Positions 1 through 7,134 of a stretch of 16,171 nt of DNA are shown one piece after another (the first letter of the stretch is position 1; every line of letters starts with the position of its first letter). The translations under genes and the position numbers were made by a program. The stretch comes from Candidatus Proteinoplasmatales archaeon SG8-5. GTDB lineage: Archaea > Thermoplasmatota > Thermoplasmata > SG8-5. The stretch is taken from positions 1-16,171 of the forward strand of contig LSSH01000110.1 of the NCBI GenBank assembly GCA_001595885.1, read 5' to 3'. The notes below the pieces were generated by a model. That model did no database searches and was not told where the DNA came from. It saw nothing but the letters and a program-made list of their open reading frames with translations.

Positions 1-1
1 G

Positions 2-346
2 AAGGGCCAGTGCAGGGTCCACGGCGAGATGGAGGGCGAGGCCGACCTCAGGACGAAGGCGGTGCTCGACGACGGCACCGGCGCCCTCACCGTCATCCTG
101 GGCAGGGACCTTTCGGAGAAGCTTCTGGGGAAATCACTGGACAAGTGTCTCAAGGACGCCAAGAAGGCCATGGACCAGGGCGTCATCCACGACGAGCTGT
201 TCGACATACTGGTCGCAAAGCCGACGCGCGTCATCGGCAACGTGACGTCCGATGACTTCGGCCTCATGCTCATCGCCAACGACACCGAGTTCGTGACCAG
301 GGACGTGCATGCGGAGGCCCAGAAACTGCTGGAGGAGATAGCATGA
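2..346 (+). CDS. Replication protein A (ssDNA-binding), C-terminal part, truncated by window edge
   Basis: This is the last 114 codons of an archaeal replication factor A; the open frame enters from the left edge. Visible are a CxxHG motif (second half of the RPA-type zinc finger) at the extreme start, directly followed by a DLRxKAVLDDGTGAL stretch. That stretch is a hallmark of the C-terminal OB-fold of euryarchaeal RPA. A helical stretch and the VIGNVTSDDFGLMLIAND strand pair close the OB-fold. RPA coats single-stranded DNA in replication, repair and recombination. Its stop codon overlaps the start of the next gene as ATGA, so the two are translationally coupled. That pairing (RPA plus RPA-associated protein) is known from euryarchaea and supports the call. 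The N-terminal OB-folds and first zinc ligands lie outside the window. Confidence 0.88.
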   Translation, partial: KGQCRVHGEMEGEADLRTKAVLDDGTGALTVILGRDLSEKLLGKSLDKCLKDAKKAMDQGVIHDELFDILVAKPTRVIGNVTSDDFGLMLIANDTEFVTRDVHAEAQKLLEEIA

Positions 347-1290
347 GGGGCAGGGAGGTCGCATGGAGGCTCTTCGCGGGAGAGCTGAACGATTCCTCGC
401 TCGTTCTTACGGGGGAGGAGGAGCGCTCCCCCACTTTCGTGGTCACCCCCTTGGGGGCCAAGGTCAACCGCGTCTTCGCGGTCGGCGTGATAACCGACAT
501 CGAGAACGTGGGCAGCCCCGAGGAGCCGCTCTGGAGGGCCAGGATGTCAGACCCCACGGGGACAATGTTCATCTCGGCCGGGCAGTTCCAACCTGAGGCC
601 GCGCAGGCCCTGTCGAAGATGCCCGTGCCCGGTTTCGCGGCAATCATAGGGAAGGTCAGGGTGTACTCGCCCGAAGAGGGCGTCATGTACCTGTCGGTGA
701 GGCCAGAAACCGTCAAGAACGTGACCAGGGAATCCCGTGATGACTGGATACTCGACAGCTGCCGCGGCCTCAAGCAGAGGATAGAGGCGTTCTCGGAGGC
801 TGTCGAGATGGCAGCCCCCTCAGTTGACGAGTTGGTAAACCTCGGATACGGCAGGAACCTGGCGGAGGGCATCGTCTCCGCCATCGAGCACTACGGCGAC
901 GTTCCCGTGGACCGATATAAAACCATGTTGATAGACTCCCTGAAACACCTTGTCCCGGACGAGGGCCAGGACATCGAGGAGATCGAAGAGGGCGAGCCCA
1001 TCGAGTACGAAGAGGAGTACGATGAGGACATCGAGGCCGAACCGCCGGTCATGGATCCGGAGGCTGCCGGGGACGAGGACTCGGATGAGGAGCTTACCGA
1101 CGAGGAGGAGACGCTCATCGAGGTCATCGAGGAGGAGGACCCGGAATCATCCGGAATCGATTGGGACGTGCTTGCCAAGGCCGCAAAGAAAACCGGTCTG
1201 AAAAAACAGGACTTCGAGACGGCGATGGAGGGCCTTCTGGAGAAAGGTATCGTCTACGAGCCCATGCTGGGCAGGATAAGGAAGATATAG
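343..1290 (+). CDS. RPA-associated OB-fold protein (COG3390-like, RPAP)
   Basis: This 315-residue protein is translated from an ATG that overlaps the RPA stop (ATGA at 343-346). Residues about 20-125 have the strand pattern of an OB-fold (VNRVFAVGVITDIENVG, the WRARMSDPTGTMFISAG strand, then a VPGFAAIIGKVRVYS strand), as in RPA-associated proteins encoded next to archaeal rpa genes. Residues about 130-205 are helical. Residues about 206-262 are extremely acidic (runs of Glu and Asp). The C-terminal 55 residues (from GIDWDVLAKAAKKTGL to YEPMLGRIRKI) look like a winged helix, such as those ending RPA32 and MCM subunits. Expected role: forming the functional complex with RPA on single-stranded DNA. 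The operon arrangement is seen directly; the function is inferred from the family. Confidence 0.85.
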   Translation: MRGREVAWRLFAGELNDSSLVLTGEEERSPTFVVTPLGAKVNRVFAVGVITDIENVGSPEEPLWRARMSDPTGTMFISAGQFQPEAAQALSKMPVPGFAAIIGKVRVYSPEEGVMYLSVRPETVKNVTRESRDDWILDSCRGLKQRIEAFSEAVEMAAPSVDELVNLGYGRNLAEGIVSAIEHYGDVPVDRYKTMLIDSLKHLVPDEGQDIEEIEEGEPIEYEEEYDEDIEAEPPVMDPEAAGDEDSDEELTDEEETLIEVIEEEDPESSGIDWDVLAKAAKKTGLKKQDFETAMEGLLEKGIVYEPMLGRIRKI

Positions 1291-1291
1291 A

Positions 1292-1693
1292 TCAAAGTTC
1301 CTTGATATCGTCCTTGAGCTTGTGGCCGCCCTCTTTTATCTTGGCGACGGCCGACTTCTCGGCATGGACTATCTTCTCCTCGGCGGAGTGGGCCGCATGA
1401 AGGACCTCATCCTTCAGCTTACGCATCTTTGGTACCCTGTCGGGCGACGCCTCCGTCCTGACGAACTTCGGGAAGTACTTCAAAATTATAACGTCACCCA
1501 CGCTGTGTATCCATCTGTAGGGGACGCTGACGGCCCGGGAGTGCTCGACCAGCAACGGATTAGGGTTGCCTATGAACAGCCCGTCTATCTTCTGGCTGCT
1601 TGTCTCGACGATGATGTCGTCCACGTTCCCCAGCGCAATGGCATTGTCGGTGTATATCTCCATACCTATAAGCTCACTGATCTCCGTCAACAT
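1292..1693 (-). CDS. PRC-barrel domain protein, CdpB-like
   Basis: This is a 133-residue protein with an ATG start. Residues 1-78 form a PRC-barrel: LTEISELIGMEIYTDN, a GNVDDIIVET strand pair, IDGLFIGNPN, and the closing VPYRWIHSVGDVIIL strand. The PYRWxxxVGD signature is typical of small archaeal PRC-barrel proteins. Some of these (CdpB1/CdpB2) act with SepF and FtsZ in archaeal cell division. Residues about 85-133 are an added charged helical tail rich in Lys, Glu and His, absent from minimal PRC-barrel proteins, which could mediate binding. The gene converges on the RPA-associated gene with a single base between the stop codons. A role in division is inferred only from the family; PRC-barrels also occur in RNA-processing and photosynthetic proteins. 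Confidence 0.8.
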   Translation of the reverse strand: MLTEISELIGMEIYTDNAIALGNVDDIIVETSSQKIDGLFIGNPNPLLVEHSRAVSVPYRWIHSVGDVIILKYFPKFVRTEASPDRVPKMRKLKDEVLHAAHSAEEKIVHAEKSAVAKIKEGGHKLKDDIKEL

Positions 1694-1722
1694 AATATCC
1701 GTCCTACATACATTTACTAATT

Positions 1723-1733
1723 CTTATACTTTT
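1723..1733 (-). promoter_or_regulatory. TATA-like element for the PRC-barrel gene
   Basis: On the minus strand the stretch reads AAAAGTATAAG, inside an AT-rich divergent intergenic region (1694-1825). Its centre lies about 35 bases upstream of the ATG, so transcription would begin within about 10 bases of the start codon. A weak AGGACGGAT ribosome-binding stretch lies just upstream of the start. This is motif reading only. Confidence 0.4.
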
Positions 1734-1787
1734 CATTATTCATTATAGATTAAAATAAATTATTTGAATGACCTCACTGTTACCAAA

Positions 1788-1797
1788 CCTTAAATAA
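1788..1797 (+). promoter_or_regulatory. TATA-like element for the DnaA-core gene
   Basis: CCTTAAATAA is centred about 32 bases before the GTG at 1826, putting the likely transcription start near 1820. The message would be almost leaderless, which fits the lack of a good Shine-Dalgarno sequence in front of this GTG. The rest of 1694-1825 is AT-rich intergenic DNA serving both divergent genes. Confidence 0.45.
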
Positions 1798-1825
1798 TGG
1801 TTGGAGTTAAACGAACGTTGGGCAG

Positions 1826-4030
1826 GTGTTTATAACGAAAAACGACGAACTTCCCGAGGGCACTCTGGTTAAGACGGTCGGAGGAGGTATAGAAGCCTTA
1901 AAGCAGATATTGCTCAAATTGAAGAAGTTCAAGTTCTCGGGGTATCTGAAGACCACCATATCGAGGGACAAATACATCTCAGAGGGTTATCTAGTAGTGC
2001 GGGAAGGAGCACCGGTTGCGGCGATCTACGGAAGAAGGGCTGGCGGTTCATTCGCCAAGACCAAGGAAGGAGAGGACGCCCTCAAGTTGATTTGGGGAGA
2101 CACGTACGACACGGATTGTTCCATCATGGTCTACGGAAGGGTGGACATCGAGGAGATTATAACCCAGCACCCGGAAGCCCTGGTCAACCTTGTGGAGAAG
2201 GTTGCCGAAGAGAGGAAGAGGCGGACGACCTATTCCTTGTCCTGGGGGGACAGGCAGAAGGCCGAATTAGAGAAAAAACCTGAAGTGGCCGAGGATGAGA
2301 GGCTGGCCGAGTACAGGAAGCGGATAGAGAACTGGCGCTCTTCCGGACTGGTCGTCAAATCATTGGAGGAGAGCCTCGGTGATGCCGACAAGGCCAAGCT
2401 GTTATTCGCCGAGTTCGAGGAAAAGGTCAAGCGCATCGAGGCCCTGAAGAATGAGCTGGAGCTGATAGATGGCTCCGGCCATGAGAAAGAGGTCGAGAGG
2501 ATCAAGGCCATGTTGAAGAACCCGGGCAAGATTCCCGCCATCGAGTCCGCCATCTCCGAGCTCAGGAAGAGCACCGCTGCCGGGGAGGTTACCGAGGAAT
2601 ATTCAGACGGAGAGGACTCACTTGCCGGACTGGGCAAGATCCTGCCTCCCGAAAAGGACGAGCTGGACGTTTGCAAGGTCTGCGGTGCGAACATGTACGG
2701 AAGGAACGAGTGCCCGACCTGCGGGGCCAAGAAGGGGGATGCGGCCAAGAAGACGCCCGAAAAGGAATTGGGCAAGTCACTGGCCTCAAAGGACGCGAAT
2801 CTCATCCCCGAATTCACCTTCGAATCATACGTCGTCGGGGAGGGCAACAGGTTCAGCCACGCTGCCAGCCTGGCGGTATCCAAGGTCGAGTCATCGGCGT
2901 ATAATCCCCTATTCATCACAGGCGGGCCCGGCCTGGGAAAGACCCATCTGATAAATGCAATAGGCAATTACGTGCTTTCGAACTTCAAGGGCAAAAGGGT
3001 GCTCTACGTGACGATGGAGAAGTTCATTAACGAGTTCAACGATGCCAGCAAGGCCAATCAGATGGCCCTGTTCAGGGAGAAGTACCGCGAGCTCGATTTC
3101 TTGCTGCTGGACGACGTTCATTTCATCGCTGACCGGGAGGACGTTCAGGACGAGCTCTTCCACACGTTCAATGCCCTTCACAAGGACGGAAAACAGATCG
3201 TGATGACCTCTGACCGCCCCCTCAGGAGCGTGCAGGGTCTGAGCGACAGGCTCGTATCGAGGTTCCAGTCCGGCCTGGTCACGGATATTAAGGCACCAGA
3301 CCTTGAGCTGCGCATCAACATCCTGAGGAAGAAGGTGGAGAAGATCGGCTTGGAGATAGAGGAGGATGTACTCGATTTCATCGCCAAGAGATACACGCGG
3401 AACATCCGGAAGCTGGAGGGAGCCCTAGGGACCCTTGTCGCGTACTGCGAGCTGATGAAGAAACCCCCCTCCATCGAGGCTGCCATCGACTCACTGAAGG
3501 AGGAGCCGCCGGACTCGCCCGAGGACCTCGAACTTGTTCCCGCCATACCGACGAAGAGCAAGCTCGACGAGCTCAAGATATCTCATAGTTACCTTATTGA
3601 GGAGACACGTCCGGTCAAGTCCTTCAACCTGTTCATGAACAAGGTCAACGAAGGCTTTAAAGGAATGGCCCTCACCCGCCTCAATCCCAAACGCATCACG
3701 GAGCTATATGACGTCAAAGATACGACGATACTCTGGCTGACGGATAGGGAAGGCGACCCGGACGTCAAAATCCCGCCTGTGCTCGAGAAGATAATCTACA
3801 GGATCGAGGACCTTTTGAACGCTCCGGGAAAATCCATATTGCTCGTGGACGGATTGGACTACCTTATCAGCAACAACAGCTTCGACCCTGTCCTCCGCTT
3901 CCTCAGGCGACTCATCGATGAGATATCTGAGAGCGAGGCCATTTTCATTATGTCAATAGCCCCGGAGACCATTGACGAGCAGGGATTGAAAATACTGGAG
4001 AGGGAAATGGAGATTATCTCGTTCACGTAG
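1826..4030 (+). CDS. DnaA-type AAA+ ATPase with zinc ribbon and C-terminal DUF835 domain
   Basis: This is a 734-residue protein with a GTG start and no clear ribosome binding site. Residues 8-125 form an alpha/beta domain resembling DUF2226/DUF4388-type effector domains (tentative). Residues 125-250 are charged and helical. A CxxC-x9-CxxC zinc ribbon has Cys283, 286, 296 and 299. Residues about 326-560 match bacterial DnaA domain III closely: Walker A GGPGLGKT (366-373), an initiator-specific-motif segment (about 398-422), Walker B LLLDDVHF (D429, D430), sensor I TSDRP (461-465), the box VII arginine in SRF (R479) and sensor II NIRKLEGAL (R528). Domain IV, the DnaA-box-binding helix-turn-helix, is absent. 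Instead residues about 585-734 are a DUF835 domain (KSFNLFMNKV, ILWLTDREGD, LLVDGLDYLI, LEREMEI). An ATP-driven oligomerising regulator is more likely than an origin initiator. Its end overlaps the convergent gene by 8 bases. Confidence 0.88.
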   Translation: MFITKNDELPEGTLVKTVGGGIEALKQILLKLKKFKFSGYLKTTISRDKYISEGYLVVREGAPVAAIYGRRAGGSFAKTKEGEDALKLIWGDTYDTDCSIMVYGRVDIEEIITQHPEALVNLVEKVAEERKRRTTYSLSWGDRQKAELEKKPEVAEDERLAEYRKRIENWRSSGLVVKSLEESLGDADKAKLLFAEFEEKVKRIEALKNELELIDGSGHEKEVERIKAMLKNPGKIPAIESAISELRKSTAAGEVTEEYSDGEDSLAGLGKILPPEKDELDVCKVCGANMYGRNECPTCGAKKGDAAKKTPEKELGKSLASKDANLIPEFTFESYVVGEGNRFSHAASLAVSKVESSAYNPLFITGGPGLGKTHLINAIGNYVLSNFKGKRVLYVTMEKFINEFNDASKANQMALFREKYRELDFLLLDDVHFIADREDVQDELFHTFNALHKDGKQIVMTSDRPLRSVQGLSDRLVSRFQSGLVTDIKAPDLELRINILRKKVEKIGLEIEEDVLDFIAKRYTRNIRKLEGALGTLVAYCELMKKPPSIEAAIDSLKEEPPDSPEDLELVPAIPTKSKLDELKISHSYLIEETRPVKSFNLFMNKVNEGFKGMALTRLNPKRITELYDVKDTTILWLTDREGDPDVKIPPVLEKIIYRIEDLLNAPGKSILLVDGLDYLISNNSFDPVLRFLRRLIDEISESEAIFIMSIAPETIDEQGLKILEREMEIISFT

Positions 4031-5498
4031 CCTTCATCTTGCCGATGAAGTCCTTGAAATCCTTGATCGCATGGAGGGCGCTGCTGTAATCTCCGTCCTG
4101 GACCGAGTTGTTCGCCTGCTTCAATATCTCAACGGGCTTGCTGATGTCGACGTTCATCATCTTTATCTCTCTCAGCTCGGCCTTGGCGTCCCTCATTTCC
4201 TTGGCTATGAACCTGGGCAGTATCTTCATAAGGCTCTCGTTGATCTCCCTCGTCAACTCGTTCACCTTATCGGAATCCTTTTTCTCGACCGCCTTCTTCA
4301 TCTCCTCGAACAGGTCCTGGGCCTTGGACACGTTCACGTTCATTGATAATGCATCCCTTATCGTCCGTTCTATGGAACCGATCTCCGCCTGGGTAATGAT
4401 GGCGGATGCGCCGGATAAACTCTCCACCAGCCCCTCGGCCCTCCGGACCTCGCCCATGGCCGTTGAGTAATCGTTTGCCTCGACCGACTTCTTGATGTTG
4501 CTCAGAATACGCTCGATGGAGGAAGTGTCCTTACCACCCTTCTTCGCCAGGGAGACCGCGCTGTTGAACGTCCTGTGCTTTCCCATGATGAGGGTCCTGA
4601 GGTCCTTCTCAAGGACCATCTTCCCCTCCTTGATTATCTTAATCGCGTTATCGAGGTCCTTCTTCTTGCTGGCTGAGACGGCCTGGCTGATGAGGGCCTT
4701 GCTTTTTGTCACGTCGATATCGGCCTCTTTGGCCAATGAGAGCAATCTCTTAACGTGCCCTATCAATTTCGGTAATTCCTCGAAACTCGCCGCTTTTGAC
4801 GGGGTCTTTGCATCGGCCCCGGTTTTCACCAATGGCCTCTTGGGGGCTTCGCCCTTACCGGGTTTAGCCGGAGCAGCTTTGTCCCTTGGAGCATCGCCAT
4901 CATCCTTAAGTGCCCTCATCCTGTCGGCAAAGCTCATCGGCTTGTCGATTTTCTGGTCTGGCGCCTTGGGCCTGGGTGCGGTTGGGGCGTCAACTGGCTG
5001 ATCCTTCATCTGCTTCATGCGGTCGGCAAAGCTCATGGGTTCGGCCGGTCCGGGTATCTCAGCCGGGACGTCCTCGCCCTCCTCGGCGAACTCTGCCCCG
5101 CACTTCGGGCATTTGGTGGTGCTCATGTCGATGAGCTCGTTGCACATCGGGCATTCGAAGACCTCTTCGATCTCGAACTCAACACCACAGTGAGGGCATG
5201 AATTTGCGTCATAAGGCACCTTTTTGCCGCACTCGGGACAATCGAATGCATCGTCCTCGGGAGTTTCGGATGCCAGGACATCCCCGTCGGCCACCGCTAA
5301 CAGGTCGCTCACATGCTCGCTGTCCTCTGAAAGGATGGTTGTTTTCAATTCCTCTGCGTCACTGGGCAATTCACTGATCTCTTCAGGGGCAAACAAAGTA
5401 AGGTCCGTGTTGCAAGACGGACAGGTCTTAGCGTCAATGGAAACCTCCTCGTCACAAACAGGACATATTCTCTTCGATGGGCCCGACGCATCAGCCAG
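4023..5498 (-). CDS. Triple zinc-ribbon protein with helical repeats (probable CTG start)
   Basis: This is a 491-residue protein if read from CTG at 5498; the first usual start codon (TTG at 5396) would remove the first zinc ribbon. Three CxxC...CxxC ribbons are seen: Cys12/15/26/29, 87/90/101/104 and 116/119/130/133. A Pro/Ala/Lys-rich linker follows, with the motif PMSFADRM(K/R)xxKD present twice. The C-terminal 250 residues or so are helical, with recurring units of the type xDxSKAxxLxxxA...D(Y/L)xxA, resembling helical-hairpin repeats of unknown function common in Thermoplasmata. No enzyme motif or membrane segment is visible, so a cytosolic scaffold or adaptor is the best guess. It overlaps the end of the DnaA-core gene by 8 bases and is divergent from the KaiC-like gene. 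Confidence 0.75.
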   Translation of the reverse strand: MADASGPSKRICPVCDEEVSIDAKTCPSCNTDLTLFAPEEISELPSDAEELKTTILSEDSEHVSDLLAVADGDVLASETPEDDAFDCPECGKKVPYDANSCPHCGVEFEIEEVFECPMCNELIDMSTTKCPKCGAEFAEEGEDVPAEIPGPAEPMSFADRMKQMKDQPVDAPTAPRPKAPDQKIDKPMSFADRMRALKDDGDAPRDKAAPAKPGKGEAPKRPLVKTGADAKTPSKAASFEELPKLIGHVKRLLSLAKEADIDVTKSKALISQAVSASKKKDLDNAIKIIKEGKMVLEKDLRTLIMGKHRTFNSAVSLAKKGGKDTSSIERILSNIKKSVEANDYSTAMGEVRRAEGLVESLSGASAIITQAEIGSIERTIRDALSMNVNVSKAQDLFEEMKKAVEKKDSDKVNELTREINESLMKILPRFIAKEMRDAKAELREIKMMNVDISKPVEILKQANNSVQDGDYSSALHAIKDFKDFIGKMKAT

Positions 5499-5501
5499 AT
5501 A

Positions 5502-5508
5502 ATCACCT
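5502..5508 (-). promoter_or_regulatory. Strong Shine-Dalgarno site deciding a CTG start
   Basis: The minus strand reads AGGTGAT, then TAT, then CTG. AGGTGAT is a perfect complement of the archaeal 16S 3' end (AUCACCU). The giant surface gene has the same arrangement (AGGTGAT, TCT, GTG at 7637), so the spacing is right for initiation at the CTG. No comparable site precedes the TTG at 5396. Confidence 0.6.
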
Positions 5509-5540
5509 TAAGGTATTCTGATTGGGAAATGAACGTTTGG

Positions 5541-5550
5541 GTATTTATGA
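5541..5550 (-). promoter_or_regulatory. TATA-like element for the zinc-ribbon gene
   Basis: The minus strand reads TCATAAATAC, centred about 48 bases upstream of the CTG start. This gives a predicted leader of roughly 20 bases that contains the AGGTGAT site. It lies in the divergent intergenic region 5508-5647. Confidence 0.4.
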
Positions 5551-5560
5551 ATTGTGTTGT

Positions 5561-5572
5561 TATAATATATTA
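5561..5572 (+). promoter_or_regulatory. TATA-like element for the KaiC-like gene
   Basis: TATAATATATTA is the strongest AT tract between the divergent genes. Transcription would begin near 5593, leaving a leader of about 55 bases that includes the GGGAGGT ribosome binding site at 5634-5640. Confidence 0.4.
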
Positions 5573-5647
5573 GGAGGAGTTTCGATAAGGTTAAATCCAT
5601 AAACATCATGTCGTCATAAGGCAATTCACTGCTGGGAGGTAAGAAAG

Positions 5648-6361
5648 GTGTTCAAAGACTCTATCACAGGATTGGACAAAGTTTTCAAAACAGATATCAT
5701 GCCGCCCTGCGTGGTTCTGGTGACAGGACCGCCGGGATCGATGAAGACGAGTTTCTGCTATACACTTATGTCGAAGTACCTAGAAAAATCAAAGGAGTTC
5801 GGCCTCTATGTCACGCTTGAGGAGACCTCCCAGAGCCACCTTAAGAACATGAAGAGCCTGGGCATCAGTCTTTCACCGCACATGCAGATATCGGATTTCA
5901 CTGACCTCAGAGAAGTGGACAAGGTGGTCGAAGAGGGTGAGGCGACCGATTATATCCTATTCATTGAAAAGATGATAAAATACTTCAAAAAGAAATACGG
6001 GAGCCGGTTCAAACTGTTCTCGCTGGACTCACTCGGTGCGCTTTATTCACTGATGGAAGACGTAACTCAAATGCGCAAGAGGATGTTCTACTTCTTCAAG
6101 ATGTTGAGGGACAACAACCTAACCGCCTTCCTGGTCATGGAGAGGTCGGTAGGCTCCGATTCTCAACTATTGGGCAACGAAGGTTTCCTCGTCGACGGAA
6201 TAATCATGCTCGGCCTGGACCGGAGCAGGGGTAAACTGGTGCGTTACCTGCAGGTAGAGAAGATGAGGGCCTGCCAGCACAGCATGGAAAAACATGCGGT
6301 TGAGGTGACGAAGAACGGCATGGTCGTGCTCGGACCGATTTTCGACCTTGGTGAGGGCTGA
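5648..6361 (+). CDS. Single-domain KaiC/RadA-like ATPase
   Basis: This is a 237-residue protein with a GTG start, chosen because GGGAGGT lies 7 bases upstream. It has one RecA-fold ATPase domain of the archaeal KaiC-like (RAD55/GvpD-related) group. The features are SITGLDKVF at the start, Walker A GPPGSMKTS (27-35), the catalytic acidic pair LEET (E58, E59), the Walker B strand LFSLDSLGAL (D127), and the C-terminal KMRACQHSMEKHAVEV and GMVVLGP stretch equivalent to the KMRGxxH segment of KaiC. Only one ATPase domain is present, compared with two in cyanobacterial KaiC. Methionine replaces the usual Gly/Ala before the Walker Lys. Such proteins in euryarchaea are generally linked to signalling or regulation rather than recombination; the substrate here is unknown. 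No DNA-binding domain is visible. Confidence 0.85.
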   Translation: MFKDSITGLDKVFKTDIMPPCVVLVTGPPGSMKTSFCYTLMSKYLEKSKEFGLYVTLEETSQSHLKNMKSLGISLSPHMQISDFTDLREVDKVVEEGEATDYILFIEKMIKYFKKKYGSRFKLFSLDSLGALYSLMEDVTQMRKRMFYFFKMLRDNNLTAFLVMERSVGSDSQLLGNEGFLVDGIIMLGLDRSRGKLVRYLQVEKMRACQHSMEKHAVEVTKNGMVVLGPIFDLGEG

Positions 6362-6387
6362 CTGTTCGATTCCTCTACCAAAAATAC

Positions 6388-6397
6388 TTAATATATT
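6388..6397 (+). promoter_or_regulatory. TATA-like element for the coiled-coil gene
   Basis: TTAATATATT-type sequence between the KaiC-like stop (6361) and the ATG at 6445. The expected transcription start near 6419 leaves a leader of about 25 bases holding GGAGGT (6433-6438), 6 bases before the ATG. Confidence 0.45.
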
Positions 6398-6444
6398 AAC
6401 GTATCCACTATCTATAATAAAGAGGGTTTACTGGAGGTATCCCT

Positions 6445-7134
6445 ATGGGAGACGAACCATCAATTTGGGAAGTAATGCAGAAGCAGGCTGAACAATTCAA
6501 GGAAAAAGAGGAAGATTTGAAACGAAAGTCTGATGAACTAGCCGAGAAGGAGAAGGATTTGGAGAGTAAGGCCTCTTCCCTCGAGTCAAGAGAGAGTGAA
6601 TTGTCCTCGAAAGAAAGTGAGATTTCATCGAAAGAGAGCGAGATCCAGGAGAAGGCCAGCAAGATAGAAGAGGATAAGATGGCCTTCGAATCGGAGAAGA
6701 ACAGGATACTAGAGCTAGAGAACGGGATCCAGGCCCGGGAATCGGAACTGGGTAACAAGCAGAAGGAGCTGGCATCCAGGGAAGAAGATATCATAGCCAA
6801 GCAAGAGGATATCAAGAGAATCGAGGACGAGGTTGCCCAGAAGAGGCAGGACATGATATCCGCCGCTGAGAGCTCCCAGGCAACGTTATCAGAATTAAAG
6901 GAGGTCATCGACAAGCTCAACGCCAAGGGCGAGGAGATAATCGCACGCGAGAAGGCCCTGGCGAAGGAAGAGGAAGAGCTGAATGCCTCCAAAGAGAAGA
7001 TCATCGAGGACGGCAAGAGGTTGATGGAGAAGGAGAAACAGCTCCTCGATAAGGAAGAACAGCTCAGGGGAGTAGCTGCCGCTCCTCCGCCCGCACCGGA
7101 ACCGGAGGCGGCCGAGGAGGAAGAACCCGGATGA
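6445..7134 (+). CDS. Long coiled-coil protein, N-terminal part of a frameshifted coiled-coil/zinc-ribbon gene
   Basis: This is a 229-codon frame from ATG with GGAGGT 6 bases upstream. Residues about 8-210 are almost pure coiled coil, built of Lys/Glu/Ser-rich heptads including the tandem unit SSKESEI. A Pro/Ala/Glu-rich linker (APPPAPEPEAAEEEEPG) leads to a TGA stop. One base after CCC at 7126-7128 the +1 frame continues with DEEEVPCPQCG and two zinc ribbons, in the same layout as the linker between those ribbons (APDEEEAP). The original product was therefore probably a single protein of about 338 residues: an N-terminal rod with C-terminal zinc ribbons. No enzymatic motif is visible; it is probably a cytosolic structural or adaptor protein. 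It lies downstream of the KaiC-like gene but has its own promoter-like sequence. Confidence 0.75.
   Translation: MGDEPSIWEVMQKQAEQFKEKEEDLKRKSDELAEKEKDLESKASSLESRESELSSKESEISSKESEIQEKASKIEEDKMAFESEKNRILELENGIQARESELGNKQKELASREEDIIAKQEDIKRIEDEVAQKRQDMISAAESSQATLSELKEVIDKLNAKGEEIIAREKALAKEEEELNASKEKIIEDGKRLMEKEKQLLDKEEQLRGVAAAPPPAPEPEAAEEEEPG

Noticed and set aside
270..884. 204-codon minus-strand frame opposite the RPA-associated gene
   Set aside because: Its Ser/Pro-rich translation shows no domain, and the plus strand carries a well-supported protein throughout.
2800..3500. Calling the DnaA-core protein the replication initiator of this genome
   Set aside because: The domain IV helix-turn-helix that reads DnaA boxes is absent, I saw no DnaA-box cluster nearby, and archaea use Orc1/Cdc6.
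5394..5396. TTG as start of the zinc-ribbon gene
   Set aside because: It has no ribosome binding site and would cut off a complete zinc ribbon encoded just upstream in the same frame.
7131..7134. ATGA overlap suggesting translational coupling to the zinc-ribbon frame
   Set aside because: The ATG opens a third frame (MRKRFHVPS...), not the zinc-ribbon frame, so it cannot start that product.
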